Origin: Methanomassiliicoccales archaeon
GTDB taxonomy: Archaea; Thermoplasmatota; Thermoplasmata; RBG-16-68-12; SOIM01
Direction of reading: 5' to 3'
Assembly (NCBI GenBank): GCA_030593885.1
Contig: JAUVGH010000020.1
Coordinates: 1 to 34,270, forward strand
DNA: 34,270 nt
Position 1 is the first letter of the stretch. Each line of letters opens with the position of its first letter. The notes under the pieces were generated by a model, which was given only the letters and a program-made list of their open reading frames with translations, did not search any database and was not told the origin of the DNA. The translations under genes were made by a program, and so were the position numbers. Shown here piece after piece: positions 8,408-18,167 of the stretch.

Positions 8408-9112
8408 TCAATAGTCGTCCAGCTCATCGTCTTCGATCACTTCGCTCCGCTTCTGCAGGATCAGGTCGACCATCTCTTCGGAGAGGGACCCATCCTTGAT
8501 ACAATAAGGGCACATCGCGATCCGGCTGGCCCTGTTGAGGAGAAGCGGGTCTTTGATGTCGACGTCGTTCACCAGGTTCAAAGCAACTTGAAGTGGCTTC
8601 TTCATCCACTTGCTGAACCCGGTCCCTTCACCCGCACGCTCGATGTCCCATTGTCCGTCCACGCAGAAGTGCCTGTACCTTCCATGTCCATTGCGGCACG
8701 TCGCGACGGTGTCCCCGGTCCAGAGGGTGACCTTGTACCTCGCCAGCTTCCCCTGAATGTGTAAGGTTAGGCTCTCGCGGGTCACCTCGGGCACATCCGC
8801 GATGACGCTGTCGATGGTCTCGACGCCGTTGATGATCTCGCCGAAGATGTCCTCGTAGTTGAGGGCGATCTCCCCAATGCGGTCGTAGACCTTTTCGGTC
8901 TGTTCTTCGAAGAACTCGGCTGCGGCTTTGACGGCGTCATCGACCATGTCCCCAAGAAGCTCTAGGTCGCCATTGAGAACGGCTTCCGAGAGATCGCTCT
9001 CGTTCTTGAAGAGATATGCGGATATGTTGAGAGGATTCTCCGGGAAGAGCTTGCTTGAGAGGAACATGTGGTCCTGATAGAGGGGATCGAGATGGCGGTA
9101 GTACGTCCTCAT
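8408..9112 (-). CDS. Uncharacterised protein, paralogue of 5288..5959
   Basis: Shared central block with 5288..5959 (IADVPE[IV]TR..LTL...GKL..Y...LW.G..VATC) and a C-terminal region with paired cysteines (MCPYC vs MCLEC). Confidence 0.65.
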   Translation of the reverse strand: MRTYYRHLDPLYQDHMFLSSKLFPENPLNISAYLFKNESDLSEAVLNGDLELLGDMVDDAVKAAAEFFEEQTEKVYDRIGEIALNYEDIFGEIINGVETIDSVIADVPEVTRESLTLHIQGKLARYKVTLWTGDTVATCRNGHGRYRHFCVDGQWDIERAGEGTGFSKWMKKPLQVALNLVNDVDIKDPLLLNRASRIAMCPYCIKDGSLSEEMVDLILQKRSEVIEDDELDDY

Positions 9113-9176
9113 GTGATCAGGGACGGCGCCCTCTTCCCCTTGGGGCTCTTCTACAACTTCGTCTTCCGGGATCGGA

Positions 9177-9371
9177 TCAACCTCCGACGACCGGGGACAT
9201 GACCACCACGCTGGAGTCCTTGTGGACGAGCATGTTGAGATCGTTCGCGGTCCTTCCGTCCACGAGGACGACCTTTCCTTCGTATTCTACGCCTGAGTCT
9301 TCCAAGACGGATCTCAGAAGCCTTGTTTCGTTGAGGTCGCACACGACCCCTATGGTCTTTGTTAAGCTCAT
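9177..9371 (-). CDS. Small hypothetical protein (64 aa)
   Basis: MSLTKTIGVVCDLNETRLLRSVLEDSGVEYEGKVVLVDGRTANDLNMLVHKDSSVVVMSPVVGG; TATA-like aagtatataatcc (minus strand) at about 9396-9406, about 25 bp upstream; co-directional with 8408..9112. Confidence 0.45.
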   Translation of the reverse strand: MSLTKTIGVVCDLNETRLLRSVLEDSGVEYEGKVVLVDGRTANDLNMLVHKDSSVVVMSPVVGG

Positions 9372-9468
9372 GGGCCATGGGGATGGGGTCTGTGGATTAT
9401 ATACTTTTTTGCATACTAGAGTTGAATCTTATGGGTAGATGTGGTCGAAAGAATAGATAGTATTACTT

Positions 9469-10983
9469 TTGGTCATATTGTATGAGGGAGATTATATATA
9501 CTGCCTTTTGAGCAGTGAAGAAGTCCGAGACATTCAAGAAAGTCTGAAGAAAACATATTATACCTTCATCCCGATTCCGTTATCCGAGAGGGAGGTGGAG
9601 GAGTTGAAGTTCATAATCCATCTAAGAGGAAAACATGCAGTGGACGCCATCTACGGATTCAAAGGGAGCCTGCAGTCCGCGATAAGAACCACAGGAAAAT
9701 ACCCGGACGCGAGTCTCTCAGTGAACAAGAAGGAGCGAACGATCGAAGTTGAGAACGTTGACGGGGATTTCCTTGAGCAAGCGCTTGCCAAGATAAGGTT
9801 CTCGAAGGAGGCGTTCAAGCGGGTGGATTTCGAGATAGAAGAAGTCCTGGAAGCCCCGAAAGATGTCCAGCTAGAGGGATCCGCCGAGAGGAAGTACACA
9901 CACTGGGTCGAAACCACACAGAAACGTTTTCAGAAGGAGAAGAAGAGATTCAGGCAGCAGATCGAGAAACTGGAAGAAGAGAACAAGAAACTCTCAAAGG
10001 AGAAGGATACGCTCGCGGAGTTGAGGCGAGAGGACCGGAAGAATTACTCAGAGCTCCAGAAATCCCATGAAGCAGTCTCCAAGATGGTGGACGCTCTGGC
10101 CGAGGGAAAGGTCAGGGATCCCGCCGATGCGTGCACCGACTGGGTCGGTGATTGGATGGTGACGGCCCAGAAGGTCGAGAGCCATATTGTCGGGTCAGTT
10201 GGTGACGTGGAGCCCCATGAGATCGAGAGTCTGCTGTCAAAGACGGAGAAGACAGTTCTCAAAGCTGCGCGCAAGAGACTGAAAGTGGATCTGGTGGACG
10301 TGAAGGACCTGTCATCCATGGCGGGTGGAGTGAAGTGGGAGGACACCGACCATTACAGGCGAAACGTAGATAGATACACCAAAGCAATGGATGAGATCAA
10401 GTTTCTGGAGAATGTCAACTCGGGGAAGGTGGATGTTCCCGATACGGTCGTGGATATTCTGATGAAGGAGATAGATGAAGATGGGAACAACGACATAATC
10501 ATCAAGTTCGATACGGCCAGAGAGGATTTCAGGATCAGGACCGAGAAGGCGGAAACCGCTTCATCATTCCTCGAGGAGATCGAGCGGGTGGAGATGGTGA
10601 AGAAGCTTGTGAAGGAGTTCAAGAAGCTCAAGAGCCTCCCGGTCGCCATCAAATGCGATCAGGACGGCAAGAAGTGGACCTGCGAGGTGCTGTATCCGTA
10701 TGGCGAGGAGGATGGATTCGTGGAGAGGATCGTAGATGATATCGTATTCAACACGCTGAGGAAGCACTGCTCCAAGGTTCCTGTAAGGAGGAGAGGGGAG
10801 TCGGTGTGTGTCATGTGGGCGCCAGTGCCCGGGAAGTACGGCTCCTGGAAGGATGTTTCCCGGTTTCAGGAGAAGGTCCAGGGAGATATTGTGGAGAGGT
10901 TGAAGAAGTCCGTGATCAATGGATTGAAGGTGCCCTGGATGGTTACGAAGGTGATGACGCAAGGTGGGATGGAACAGAAATAG
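9469..10983 (+). CDS. Uncharacterised coiled-coil protein
   Basis: 504-aa ORF (TTG start) with heptad-rich ETTQKRFQKEKKRFRQQIEKLEEENKKLSKEKDTLAELRREDRKNYSELQKSHEAVSKMVDAL. Confidence 0.7.
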   Translation: MVILYEGDYIYCLLSSEEVRDIQESLKKTYYTFIPIPLSEREVEELKFIIHLRGKHAVDAIYGFKGSLQSAIRTTGKYPDASLSVNKKERTIEVENVDGDFLEQALAKIRFSKEAFKRVDFEIEEVLEAPKDVQLEGSAERKYTHWVETTQKRFQKEKKRFRQQIEKLEEENKKLSKEKDTLAELRREDRKNYSELQKSHEAVSKMVDALAEGKVRDPADACTDWVGDWMVTAQKVESHIVGSVGDVEPHEIESLLSKTEKTVLKAARKRLKVDLVDVKDLSSMAGGVKWEDTDHYRRNVDRYTKAMDEIKFLENVNSGKVDVPDTVVDILMKEIDEDGNNDIIIKFDTAREDFRIRTEKAETASSFLEEIERVEMVKKLVKEFKKLKSLPVAIKCDQDGKKWTCEVLYPYGEEDGFVERIVDDIVFNTLRKHCSKVPVRRRGESVCVMWAPVPGKYGSWKDVSRFQEKVQGDIVERLKKSVINGLKVPWMVTKVMTQGGMEQK

Positions 10984-11095
10984 TCTCAACTGAGCAAAAA
11001 GAACCGGCTGCATTCAATTGTGTTACATAGACGATTCTACTTATGCTACGAATATTACTTATACTATGATTCATATTACAGATTAAGAGGTTACG

Positions 11096-12409
11096 ATGAC
11101 TAAGAAAGGGAAGAAGAACGGAATTCCTTCAAGCTTTGAGGCGAGTGATTCCAAGAAGGCTCGGTTCTGGGCATGGCTATCCGGGAAGTATCCAGTGTCT
11201 TCGGAAGATAATCGAATAGACTTGGTTTCGGAGGAAGAGCTAAGAGACCTCATCAAACAGGCAATGTCAGAAAACCGACCAAATCGTGCGCGAGAGCTAT
11301 TGGACATTATTTCTACAGAAGAAGTGAAGAGCCACGAGATAGTGAGAAGAAGTCTTAGGGTTGGCACGGGGGAGTACTTCAAGCTCTACGAAACCCGTTC
11401 CCAGAAAAACACATCAATGGGAGAAGCAGTTGAGAGGATACTGGCCATTGGCCTCAAAGAACACCTTGACAGTATCAATAAACAGCTGAAGCCAAAACCG
11501 TCTTCCACTGAAGCTGATAAGTTGGAGCATTTATACGATTTGATTGAATCGTGGCAGGGCAGCCGTCCTTCATCCCGAACCGTAGCTTCCATGCTCCAGA
11601 TACCCACCCCAGAGAGTATTGAGCCTTATTCTCATTATGATAAGGACATCGTTGAGAAGTTCAAGGCGCTCGTCTGGGCAGACATATGCGAGTTCTTTGG
11701 AGCAAAGGAAGTAGCGAAACACTTCAAAAAGGACTGGGACGATATGATTGAGAACTACTTCTGGGACTGTCTGAGGATCACGGCCACGGTCGACAACAAA
11801 GTGAAAGACAGATTTCTGTTTAAGCTGTCTTTCAGAGTTGGCATAACCTTTGATGATGATGATGAGAAGATCCTCTTCGAAACATATGGAGAAGACAACG
11901 TCATGCAGTATGTGAATCACTTCGATGTAGCCGAGGGGCATAACTCGAGAGGAGGATATTCTGGATTGCGAGGTGCATCGCAATTCCTGGGATTCGTTGC
12001 GATTGAGCTCCAAATCGATTTTGAGCCGGGATATGTAGGAGAAATCACTGGGCCAAAGGATTTCGAAGTGATGATTGCTGTGAGCAAGGAATCGGGGAGT
12101 GATGCGTCCATTCCACACATGGATGATATCCAGGATATGGTTGATGCCGCGAAGGAGCGAGTGGATTTTGAGGAAGTCGAGTATCAATACGCCAGGGTGC
12201 AGAAGGCCCGCCTGATGAGTGAATTGAGACATTGGGGCAGGGGTCTGATAGAGAATAGCATAACCAAAGCCTCTGTAGCGTCATTCTACATCAATCCAGA
12301 CCTATGGCGCGTGGTTCCATTGATCTTGGAGAACACAAATTGGCTGGAACTGGTAGACAAGTACCTCGACGAATCCTCGAAGGAGGGGAAGGAGGATGAA
12401 TCAGGATAG
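11096..12409 (+). CDS. Uncharacterised protein, coupled to the NYN gene
   Basis: 437-aa ORF with upstream TATA-like elements; 3' end overlaps the NYN gene by 14 bp. Confidence 0.75.
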   Translation: MTKKGKKNGIPSSFEASDSKKARFWAWLSGKYPVSSEDNRIDLVSEEELRDLIKQAMSENRPNRARELLDIISTEEVKSHEIVRRSLRVGTGEYFKLYETRSQKNTSMGEAVERILAIGLKEHLDSINKQLKPKPSSTEADKLEHLYDLIESWQGSRPSSRTVASMLQIPTPESIEPYSHYDKDIVEKFKALVWADICEFFGAKEVAKHFKKDWDDMIENYFWDCLRITATVDNKVKDRFLFKLSFRVGITFDDDDEKILFETYGEDNVMQYVNHFDVAEGHNSRGGYSGLRGASQFLGFVAIELQIDFEPGYVGEITGPKDFEVMIAVSKESGSDASIPHMDDIQDMVDAAKERVDFEEVEYQYARVQKARLMSELRHWGRGLIENSITKASVASFYINPDLWRVVPLILENTNWLELVDKYLDESSKEGKEDESG

Positions 12410-12971
12410 CCCTCAGATTGCGATCTTCATCGACTATGAGAATGTTAGAGTGAGAAAAGGAGCGTATGAAAGCCCACGGGACCTACTTCAACTCATATAT
12501 GACCAGCTTCCCGAGAATGCACAAAGAAGAGTCGTCCGAGTCTACATGTCGATGGGTCTGCCTGAAGATAAAGGGCCAATAAGAATGAATGACATCTACA
12601 ATCTGCACTCAATGGGGGCTGATCCAGTCACAGTACCCTCGTACAGATCTGGAGAAAATTCTCAACGGAAGAACATCGCAGATAGTGTAATGACGTGTGA
12701 CATCATGGAAACCATTTTCACCCAGGAGTACATCGATGTCTTCGCTTTGGCTACAGGTGACAAGGATTTCATACCAGTTGTGAGGATGTTGAAGAAATAC
12801 GGAAAGCAGATAATCTTGCTTGTGCCAGGCAGTCCTGCCAGAAGCCTCATGGAGGAAGTAAGCATTCTACAGAGTCCGGAAGGTTCACTAACCAAAATCG
12901 TCGATCTGAAATCCGTAAGACGAGGCCGCTTGAGAAACCAGGAGGAAGAGGATCAAGAGGAGAATGGATAA
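12396..12971 (+). CDS. NYN-domain (LabA/DUF88-like, PIN-fold) putative RNase
   Basis: QIAIFIDYENVRVRKGAYE; DIMETIFTQEYIDVFALATGDKDFIPVVRMLKKYGKQIILLVPG = IDxxN and TGDxDF acidic motifs. Confidence 0.88.
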   Translation: MNQDSPQIAIFIDYENVRVRKGAYESPRDLLQLIYDQLPENAQRRVVRVYMSMGLPEDKGPIRMNDIYNLHSMGADPVTVPSYRSGENSQRKNIADSVMTCDIMETIFTQEYIDVFALATGDKDFIPVVRMLKKYGKQIILLVPGSPARSLMEEVSILQSPEGSLTKIVDLKSVRRGRLRNQEEEDQEENG

Positions 12972-12988
12972 GCAGATCTGTTGGTATA

Positions 12989-13954
12989 TCAAGTGAAGAC
13001 AACGTCTAACGATGTGCTACGACCTCTATTAGTGAATAACCAACCCTTGACGTCTGCTTTGATCGCTAGGTCGGCTTGTATGAGACCTTTCAATTCCTGC
13101 ACATTCTCAGCGAAGTCGCGAGGAATGCCAACCGTGGCACACAATCTGTAGGTCCCTCGAGGATCTTCTCCCGTTTCAGCACTTCTTTTGAATTGCCAGG
13201 ACATATTGTCATTGGAGTTGGTTGTCGAAGTGACTATCGCCTTTGAAAACGCAAGATGCTCTTCGTAGATTGCCTGAGCCTTGATGTCGATACCAGCATT
13301 CAGCCAGGGCACAAGTCGTTTTGGTATCTGAAATCCCATCTGAGAGGTCACTTCGGTCTTGCCATTATACTCTGCAGTCTTCTCGAACGATGTCTGTGGT
13401 GCTTGAGCATATATTCGAATACACCCACCAGAGTGCATGCCTGGTTTCAGAACGGCTTTGACACTCACGGAGTCTACTAACTCCTTTGGGTCTGGGTCTA
13501 TCCCGAAGTTGACATGAAGAACGAAAAACTTCATATTCAAAGCGTCCAGATCGTGTTTGATGCGGAAATCCAACTCATTCGAAGGAATTCCATGGAGGTG
13601 ATTGGTAATCTCTCGAGCGGGAACTTCAAGAGGTTGCTGAATGTCAATCCTATGAAAGCGATCCGGTATGGACTGGAACAAATTGCGAAATATCTCTGTT
13701 GGTTCCGCGAACTGGTGACGGGCGCGACTGCGCTCCAATTTAGTGCGAGATGGAGTTACACGATAAGATCGTGAGTCTTCAGAAAGATAGCGAGGGTGTG
13801 CAATAGTCTGAGACATCTCAGACGCTCTCCTGAGGTTCTCCTCATCCAAAGGATCGAGTTCAAGATAAGAAGGTTTGAGAGCTTGGTTACGATCGCCATC
13901 CAGATCCAATTTCGCCAACTCCTGAGGAGAGAAGAACTTCAACAGACATAACAA
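12989..13954 (-). CDS. Hypothetical protein
   Basis: 321-aa ORF, no recognised motif. Confidence 0.55.
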   Translation of the reverse strand: MLCLLKFFSPQELAKLDLDGDRNQALKPSYLELDPLDEENLRRASEMSQTIAHPRYLSEDSRSYRVTPSRTKLERSRARHQFAEPTEIFRNLFQSIPDRFHRIDIQQPLEVPAREITNHLHGIPSNELDFRIKHDLDALNMKFFVLHVNFGIDPDPKELVDSVSVKAVLKPGMHSGGCIRIYAQAPQTSFEKTAEYNGKTEVTSQMGFQIPKRLVPWLNAGIDIKAQAIYEEHLAFSKAIVTSTTNSNDNMSWQFKRSAETGEDPRGTYRLCATVGIPRDFAENVQELKGLIQADLAIKADVKGWLFTNRGRSTSLDVVFT

Positions 13955-14309
13955 GTTTCAGTATAGTTCGATTTGGCATTCAAGCACCACTCCCCTCATT
14001 CTCGAAATAGAAACGAATGATATAAGTCTTTCCACCAGATTTTGGGATTGCCATTAGCATCAATCCCTCTTGCTTCCGGTAAATGGTCAATCACTCAGAA
14101 TTCTCCTACATATTGAGCGAGGTGCGATTAAGACAAGTGCGGTGAGATGAATGAGAAAACCAGACCACCTATTGAGAATGCCTGAGAGGGTGATGGAACA
14201 TCACAGTGAGACTTGCCTGAGATATGACTCGATTTCTTCAACGTTAATCTCAAATCTGAGTGAGAGGGCAGAGCTTTGACGGAAGATGAGAAAGAGAGAA
14301 TAGAATACA

Positions 14310-14535
14310 AGGGGATAGTGAACAGGTCGAGGACCTTCCACGCGTCCCTGGTGTAACGCAGAAAGAAGAAGCTTGGGGCCACGTCGTGCTCGATGGCGTC
14401 CTTCAAGGGTCCGTAGGCGGAGTCTGCGAGCTTCCTTCCGAACTTGGTGCTCTTGCTCTTGAGCTGGTATCTCTCTTCGCATGAGTCGCACTGGAAGTCG
14501 TAGACCTCGGTGCCCGGGGTGGTGGGGTCGAGGTG
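14310..14535 (-). pseudogene. Remnant C of the DpnI-like gene (internal segment)
   Basis: By eye about 94% nucleotide identity to about 22136-22362; encodes VYDFQCDSCEERYQLKSKSTKFGRKLADSAYGPLKDAIEHDVAPSFFFLRYTRDAWKVLDLFTIP without the two ends. Confidence 0.9.
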
Positions 14536-14578
14536 TGGGAACCAATTCGGAGTTGGTGCTGGGAAAGGTGAATCGCGA

Positions 14579-15250
14579 CTACTTGAGGGTTGCCTTCAAA
14601 TCTTTAGAAAGCTCTGACAAGGCTTCGTCCACCCTTGTTCTCAGCATGCGCGGTTCAGTCTTTCTAGTGCCAATAAACTTTGAGGCCAGATTCTCAACCA
14701 TTTCAGCGAGTTCCATAGAACCCACAATCCTAACCGCTGACAACCCTTGCTTGATTCTGTTTGTGTTCACCTCATCACACCGGTGAGAAGCAATGAACTG
14801 CCTTTGCCATTCCCTATGAAGCTTGTCAATGACTTCTTTGGGCTTCAGCTTCTTTGTGTCTCCATGTCCCACTCCGTAGAATTCCTCACTCGTGAAGCGA
14901 AGACTCCAATCGTCAGGATCACTCATTCCAAGGCTTCTTTTCAGCATCGATAGCAAACTCCCAGATATCTCTGCTTTGCGCAATAGGTTCATGGATTCCT
15001 TCAATATCTCGGATGGTTCGATTTCAGTTATTGATTTCTTGAAGGAATCATGGTCCTCGCGAAAGCTTATTGACCAACCATAAGCATCAAGGGCCTTTGC
15101 TAATCTAGTATACACATCGAGTTTCATATCGAATATCTTCTTCTGTTTCTCAAGCTTCCTAGCCAAATGACCGTTTGCGAACCAGACGCTTAGAAAACCA
15201 GCCAGTGCGACCACAAGCATTACTACCAAAGTCCAGTCGATTTCTGCCAT
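14579..15250 (-). CDS. Hypothetical protein with N-terminal transmembrane segment
   Basis: MAEIDWTLVVMLVVALAGFLSVWFANGHLARKLEKQKKIF: one hydrophobic helix, then helical cytosolic domain. Confidence 0.65.
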   Translation of the reverse strand: MAEIDWTLVVMLVVALAGFLSVWFANGHLARKLEKQKKIFDMKLDVYTRLAKALDAYGWSISFREDHDSFKKSITEIEPSEILKESMNLLRKAEISGSLLSMLKRSLGMSDPDDWSLRFTSEEFYGVGHGDTKKLKPKEVIDKLHREWQRQFIASHRCDEVNTNRIKQGLSAVRIVGSMELAEMVENLASKFIGTRKTEPRMLRTRVDEALSELSKDLKATLK

Positions 15251-15295
15251 GTCTTCCTGCCCTCCGTAAGCTATCTTGACTCTACTAATGAACCG

Positions 15296-17518
15296 CTATT
15301 CTTCCTCCTCAGGTCCTTCAACTTCCCCCCTAAGCTCATTCAACTGCTTTCTTTGCTGGAATACAATGAGCAGGGCAACTATCAGAAGAACTAGTAAGAC
15401 GATTGCCAAGACCATCCACCAATTGAACTCGGCATCCTGTGCATCCTCTTCCTCCATAACATGAATGGTCAACTGGTCCACTCCAACTGATTCCCCACCC
15501 GAGGAATCCCTCACTCTGAGAGTGACTACATATTCTCCTGCTTCCGGATAAACGTGGGTCGTGTAGGGAGTCGAAATCCACCCTGTCGTGCTCCCGTCAC
15601 CGAAATCAAAGATCCAGAACCTGATGTGGCCGTCAAAGCCCGTGGAGAATTGGCCGCTAAGAAAGGCCTCTTCGCCTTCAAAGACCTCGACGGTAGTGGA
15701 GTTAAGGTAGGGGCGTGGCAACCGGCGTTCCACCTGTATTTGTACCGCTGTGCTCCACACGCTCTCGGCTCCATCATCATCTCTGACCTTCACCGTGATA
15801 TCATAGACCCCTTCATCTAGATAGGTGTGCCCAGTCGTGTGGGAGGTGATCCAACCGCTGTCAGTTCCATCCCCGAAATCAAAGAAGTAGCTCCCAACAA
15901 CCCCGTCGGGATCATAAGAGTATGATGCATTGAAGATAGCATTAAGAGTCGGGGCGACCACAGGATCGTAAACGGTCACAATCGCCACAGGGGGAGTGTT
16001 GTGAACGTAGAACCGATGTGAGGTAGTGAGGGTGCTCTCCCGTCCATCATTGTCCCGAACCTTCAGTGAGACCATGTACTCCCCGATGTCCTGATAGACA
16101 TACGTGACGTTGGGGTAGGATATCCAGCCCGTGCTTGTCGAATCTCCGAAATCGAAGAACCATGAAGTCACCCATCCGTCTGGATCGAATGATTTGCTCC
16201 CGTCCAAGGTCACGTTCTCCCCCTGATTGACATGGTCGCTGGAATACCAGAACAGGGGAATGGGTGCATCATTGAGAACAGTGATTGTTATGGGTTCGCT
16301 CCAATTGCTTTCATGGCCGTCGTCATCAAGCACCTTCAGTCTTGCATCGAAGATGCCGTCATACCAGTAGGAGTAATTGGAGAAGGGGGACATGATCCAT
16401 CCGCTGTCACTCCAGTCACCGTAGTCGAAGAAGTAGCCCAGTATCTCGCCATCCGAGTCGGTCGATTGAATGGCCGAGAACTCAACAGAACCCAAGGTTC
16501 CAATGGTCAGAGGTGTCGCGGTCAGGTTGGCGATGGGGATGGCGCATTCAACGCATATGGAAACAGTGGCCCAGCCACTTTCCTGCCCATTGTCACCCAG
16601 GACCTTCAGTCTTGCGTCAAATGACCCTTCAGCAGAGTAGATGTGATACACAAACGGTTCGTAAATCCAACCAGTGGATTGTCCATCGCCGAATTCGAAA
16701 GAGTATGATTCAATCTCTGCTCCCTGATAGTGAGACATTGTCCCATCAAGCATGATTATCTCATCTACATCTGGATTCTCGTTCGAAGCTTCAAGAACTG
16801 GCGTTGGAGGGTCTGTGATTATGTGATAGTCATCAAAGACGGCCTCGATGAACGTTCCTCCGCCCTTGATTCCTACGTGAAGGAATGGATAGAAAGATGT
16901 GATGCTGATTGGAAGCCATCCTTTTGTCTCTCCGTCCAGAATGAACTGAACGGTGCTGTTGGTGTGATGTATCAGTCTGTGAGTATGTTGTTCAAGAAAC
17001 GCAATATCTGTATCGTCGAATGTGACCTTCGTGTCGATCCCGTTGAACCAGCTGTCCACCCAACCTATGGCGTTTGTGGTCGGAGGATAATAACGTTGCG
17101 CCCAGCTGGTGATGTTGTCCCAGACAACGCTACTGTTCTCCATGATCCCCATTCCCACAGAATATTCGGGCCCTCCGGCGGAGGTGATTGAGTCTGTGAC
17201 AGATATGTCGAGGAAACCAGAGGAGCTTTGATTGAAGATCAACCGTAACTGATTCCATCCGGCTGTGCCAGGGGCGGTTTCGCCTGAATCGTACGTTCCG
17301 TTGATGTATAACTTCCCGTTTGCCTGTTCGGCGGCAAGGCCACCATAGTCCGAGATGATCCAGTTCACCGGGTCGATAGACGGACCTTCGAAATCCTCGT
17401 GGAAATCCGCCTGCATGTGCTGAGCATTCATTATCATTCCAAGGCCAAGGCTCATCATGATCAACAGAGTGACGGTTCTCTTTGGAAACACACTTTCCCC
17501 TCCAGGATTATATGGCAA
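15296..17518 (-). CDS. PKD-repeat cell-surface protein with C-terminal membrane anchor
   Basis: N-terminal hydrophobic segment; about five repeats of (Y/F)(S/F)F(D/E)(F/Y)GD....TGWI......Y...G.(Y/F)...(L/V)KV.D..G.ES; C-terminal WWMVLAIVLLVLLIVALLIVF. Confidence 0.88.
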   Translation of the reverse strand: MPYNPGGESVFPKRTVTLLIMMSLGLGMIMNAQHMQADFHEDFEGPSIDPVNWIISDYGGLAAEQANGKLYINGTYDSGETAPGTAGWNQLRLIFNQSSSGFLDISVTDSITSAGGPEYSVGMGIMENSSVVWDNITSWAQRYYPPTTNAIGWVDSWFNGIDTKVTFDDTDIAFLEQHTHRLIHHTNSTVQFILDGETKGWLPISITSFYPFLHVGIKGGGTFIEAVFDDYHIITDPPTPVLEASNENPDVDEIIMLDGTMSHYQGAEIESYSFEFGDGQSTGWIYEPFVYHIYSAEGSFDARLKVLGDNGQESGWATVSICVECAIPIANLTATPLTIGTLGSVEFSAIQSTDSDGEILGYFFDYGDWSDSGWIMSPFSNYSYWYDGIFDARLKVLDDDGHESNWSEPITITVLNDAPIPLFWYSSDHVNQGENVTLDGSKSFDPDGWVTSWFFDFGDSTSTGWISYPNVTYVYQDIGEYMVSLKVRDNDGRESTLTTSHRFYVHNTPPVAIVTVYDPVVAPTLNAIFNASYSYDPDGVVGSYFFDFGDGTDSGWITSHTTGHTYLDEGVYDITVKVRDDDGAESVWSTAVQIQVERRLPRPYLNSTTVEVFEGEEAFLSGQFSTGFDGHIRFWIFDFGDGSTTGWISTPYTTHVYPEAGEYVVTLRVRDSSGGESVGVDQLTIHVMEEEDAQDAEFNWWMVLAIVLLVLLIVALLIVFQQRKQLNELRGEVEGPEEEE

Positions 17519-17589
17519 ACATCTGGGTCCTAATAAGCGTTTCTCAAGACAATTCTGACGGAATAATCGAGAAGACAGTCCTAGTCGGT

Positions 17590-17697
17590 CATTACGTACT
17601 TACCCCTTGCAGCGAACGTCAATGTGCCTCCATCCCTCAAAACCTGCAACTGCTACCCAATCTTCGGCCTGATATGCCTGTTCTTCGGATGAAGTTC
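17590..17697 (-). pseudogene. Remnant D of the DpnI-like gene (C-terminus)
   Basis: Minus strand ELHPKNRHIRPKIG[TAG]QLQVLRDGGTLTFAARGKYVMTD; near-identical DNA to 1029-1076 and 21774-21832. Confidence 0.8.
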
Positions 17698-17738
17698 TGA
17701 ATTCTTGAGACCGCCATAAGTGACCGTCTCATTCTCGT

Positions 17739-18167
17739 CTACTTGATGGAAAGCTCAGTGCCGTTCGTTCTCACATCGGGCATGGCGGAGAGGATTCCCC
17801 AAATGTACGCAGGGCTTCTTTCGCATAAACCGCACGAGACAAGACGCCCATCTTCCCCTACTAGACTGCAGATCGAATCCCTTCCTGAAGAAACCCTCCT
17901 GATGGTCTTCTTGTCAAAGTTCATGGAATGATAGACGAGGGCAGTGTGCTTGACATGAAAAGGCCTGCTCTTGCCTGTGGTGACCCTCACGGCTATCGTC
18001 TCGGGATTCATGGAAGTTATTGTGAACGGTTTGTGCCTGGTGGTATAGAGCTTCTTGCCAACCTTGAAGTTCTTGATTATCGCGTTTTCGCATTTGCTGC
18101 ACATGGTCCTTGGAGTGATGGAGGGATGTATAATAAGTTTGCGTTGGGGTTCGATATATGCGTTCAC
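17739..18167 (-). CDS. Small hypothetical protein with CxxC pairs
   Basis: 142-aa ORF; CSKC and CGLC pairs suggest metal binding. Confidence 0.45.
   Translation of the reverse strand: MNAYIEPQRKLIIHPSITPRTMCSKCENAIIKNFKVGKKLYTTRHKPFTITSMNPETIAVRVTTGKSRPFHVKHTALVYHSMNFDKKTIRRVSSGRDSICSLVGEDGRLVSCGLCERSPAYIWGILSAMPDVRTNGTELSIK

Noticed and set aside
8309-8764. Plus-strand 151-aa ORF
   Set aside because: Antisense to 8408..9112 and remnant B.
11570-12232. Minus-strand 220-aa ORF
   Set aside because: Antisense to the 437-aa gene, which is translationally coupled to the NYN gene.
1029-17697. TAG read-through as pyrrolysine in remnants A and D
   Set aside because: TAG also terminates apparently intact genes here (e.g. 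9469..10983, 21713..22483), and A and D are truncated, so stop mutation is simpler.
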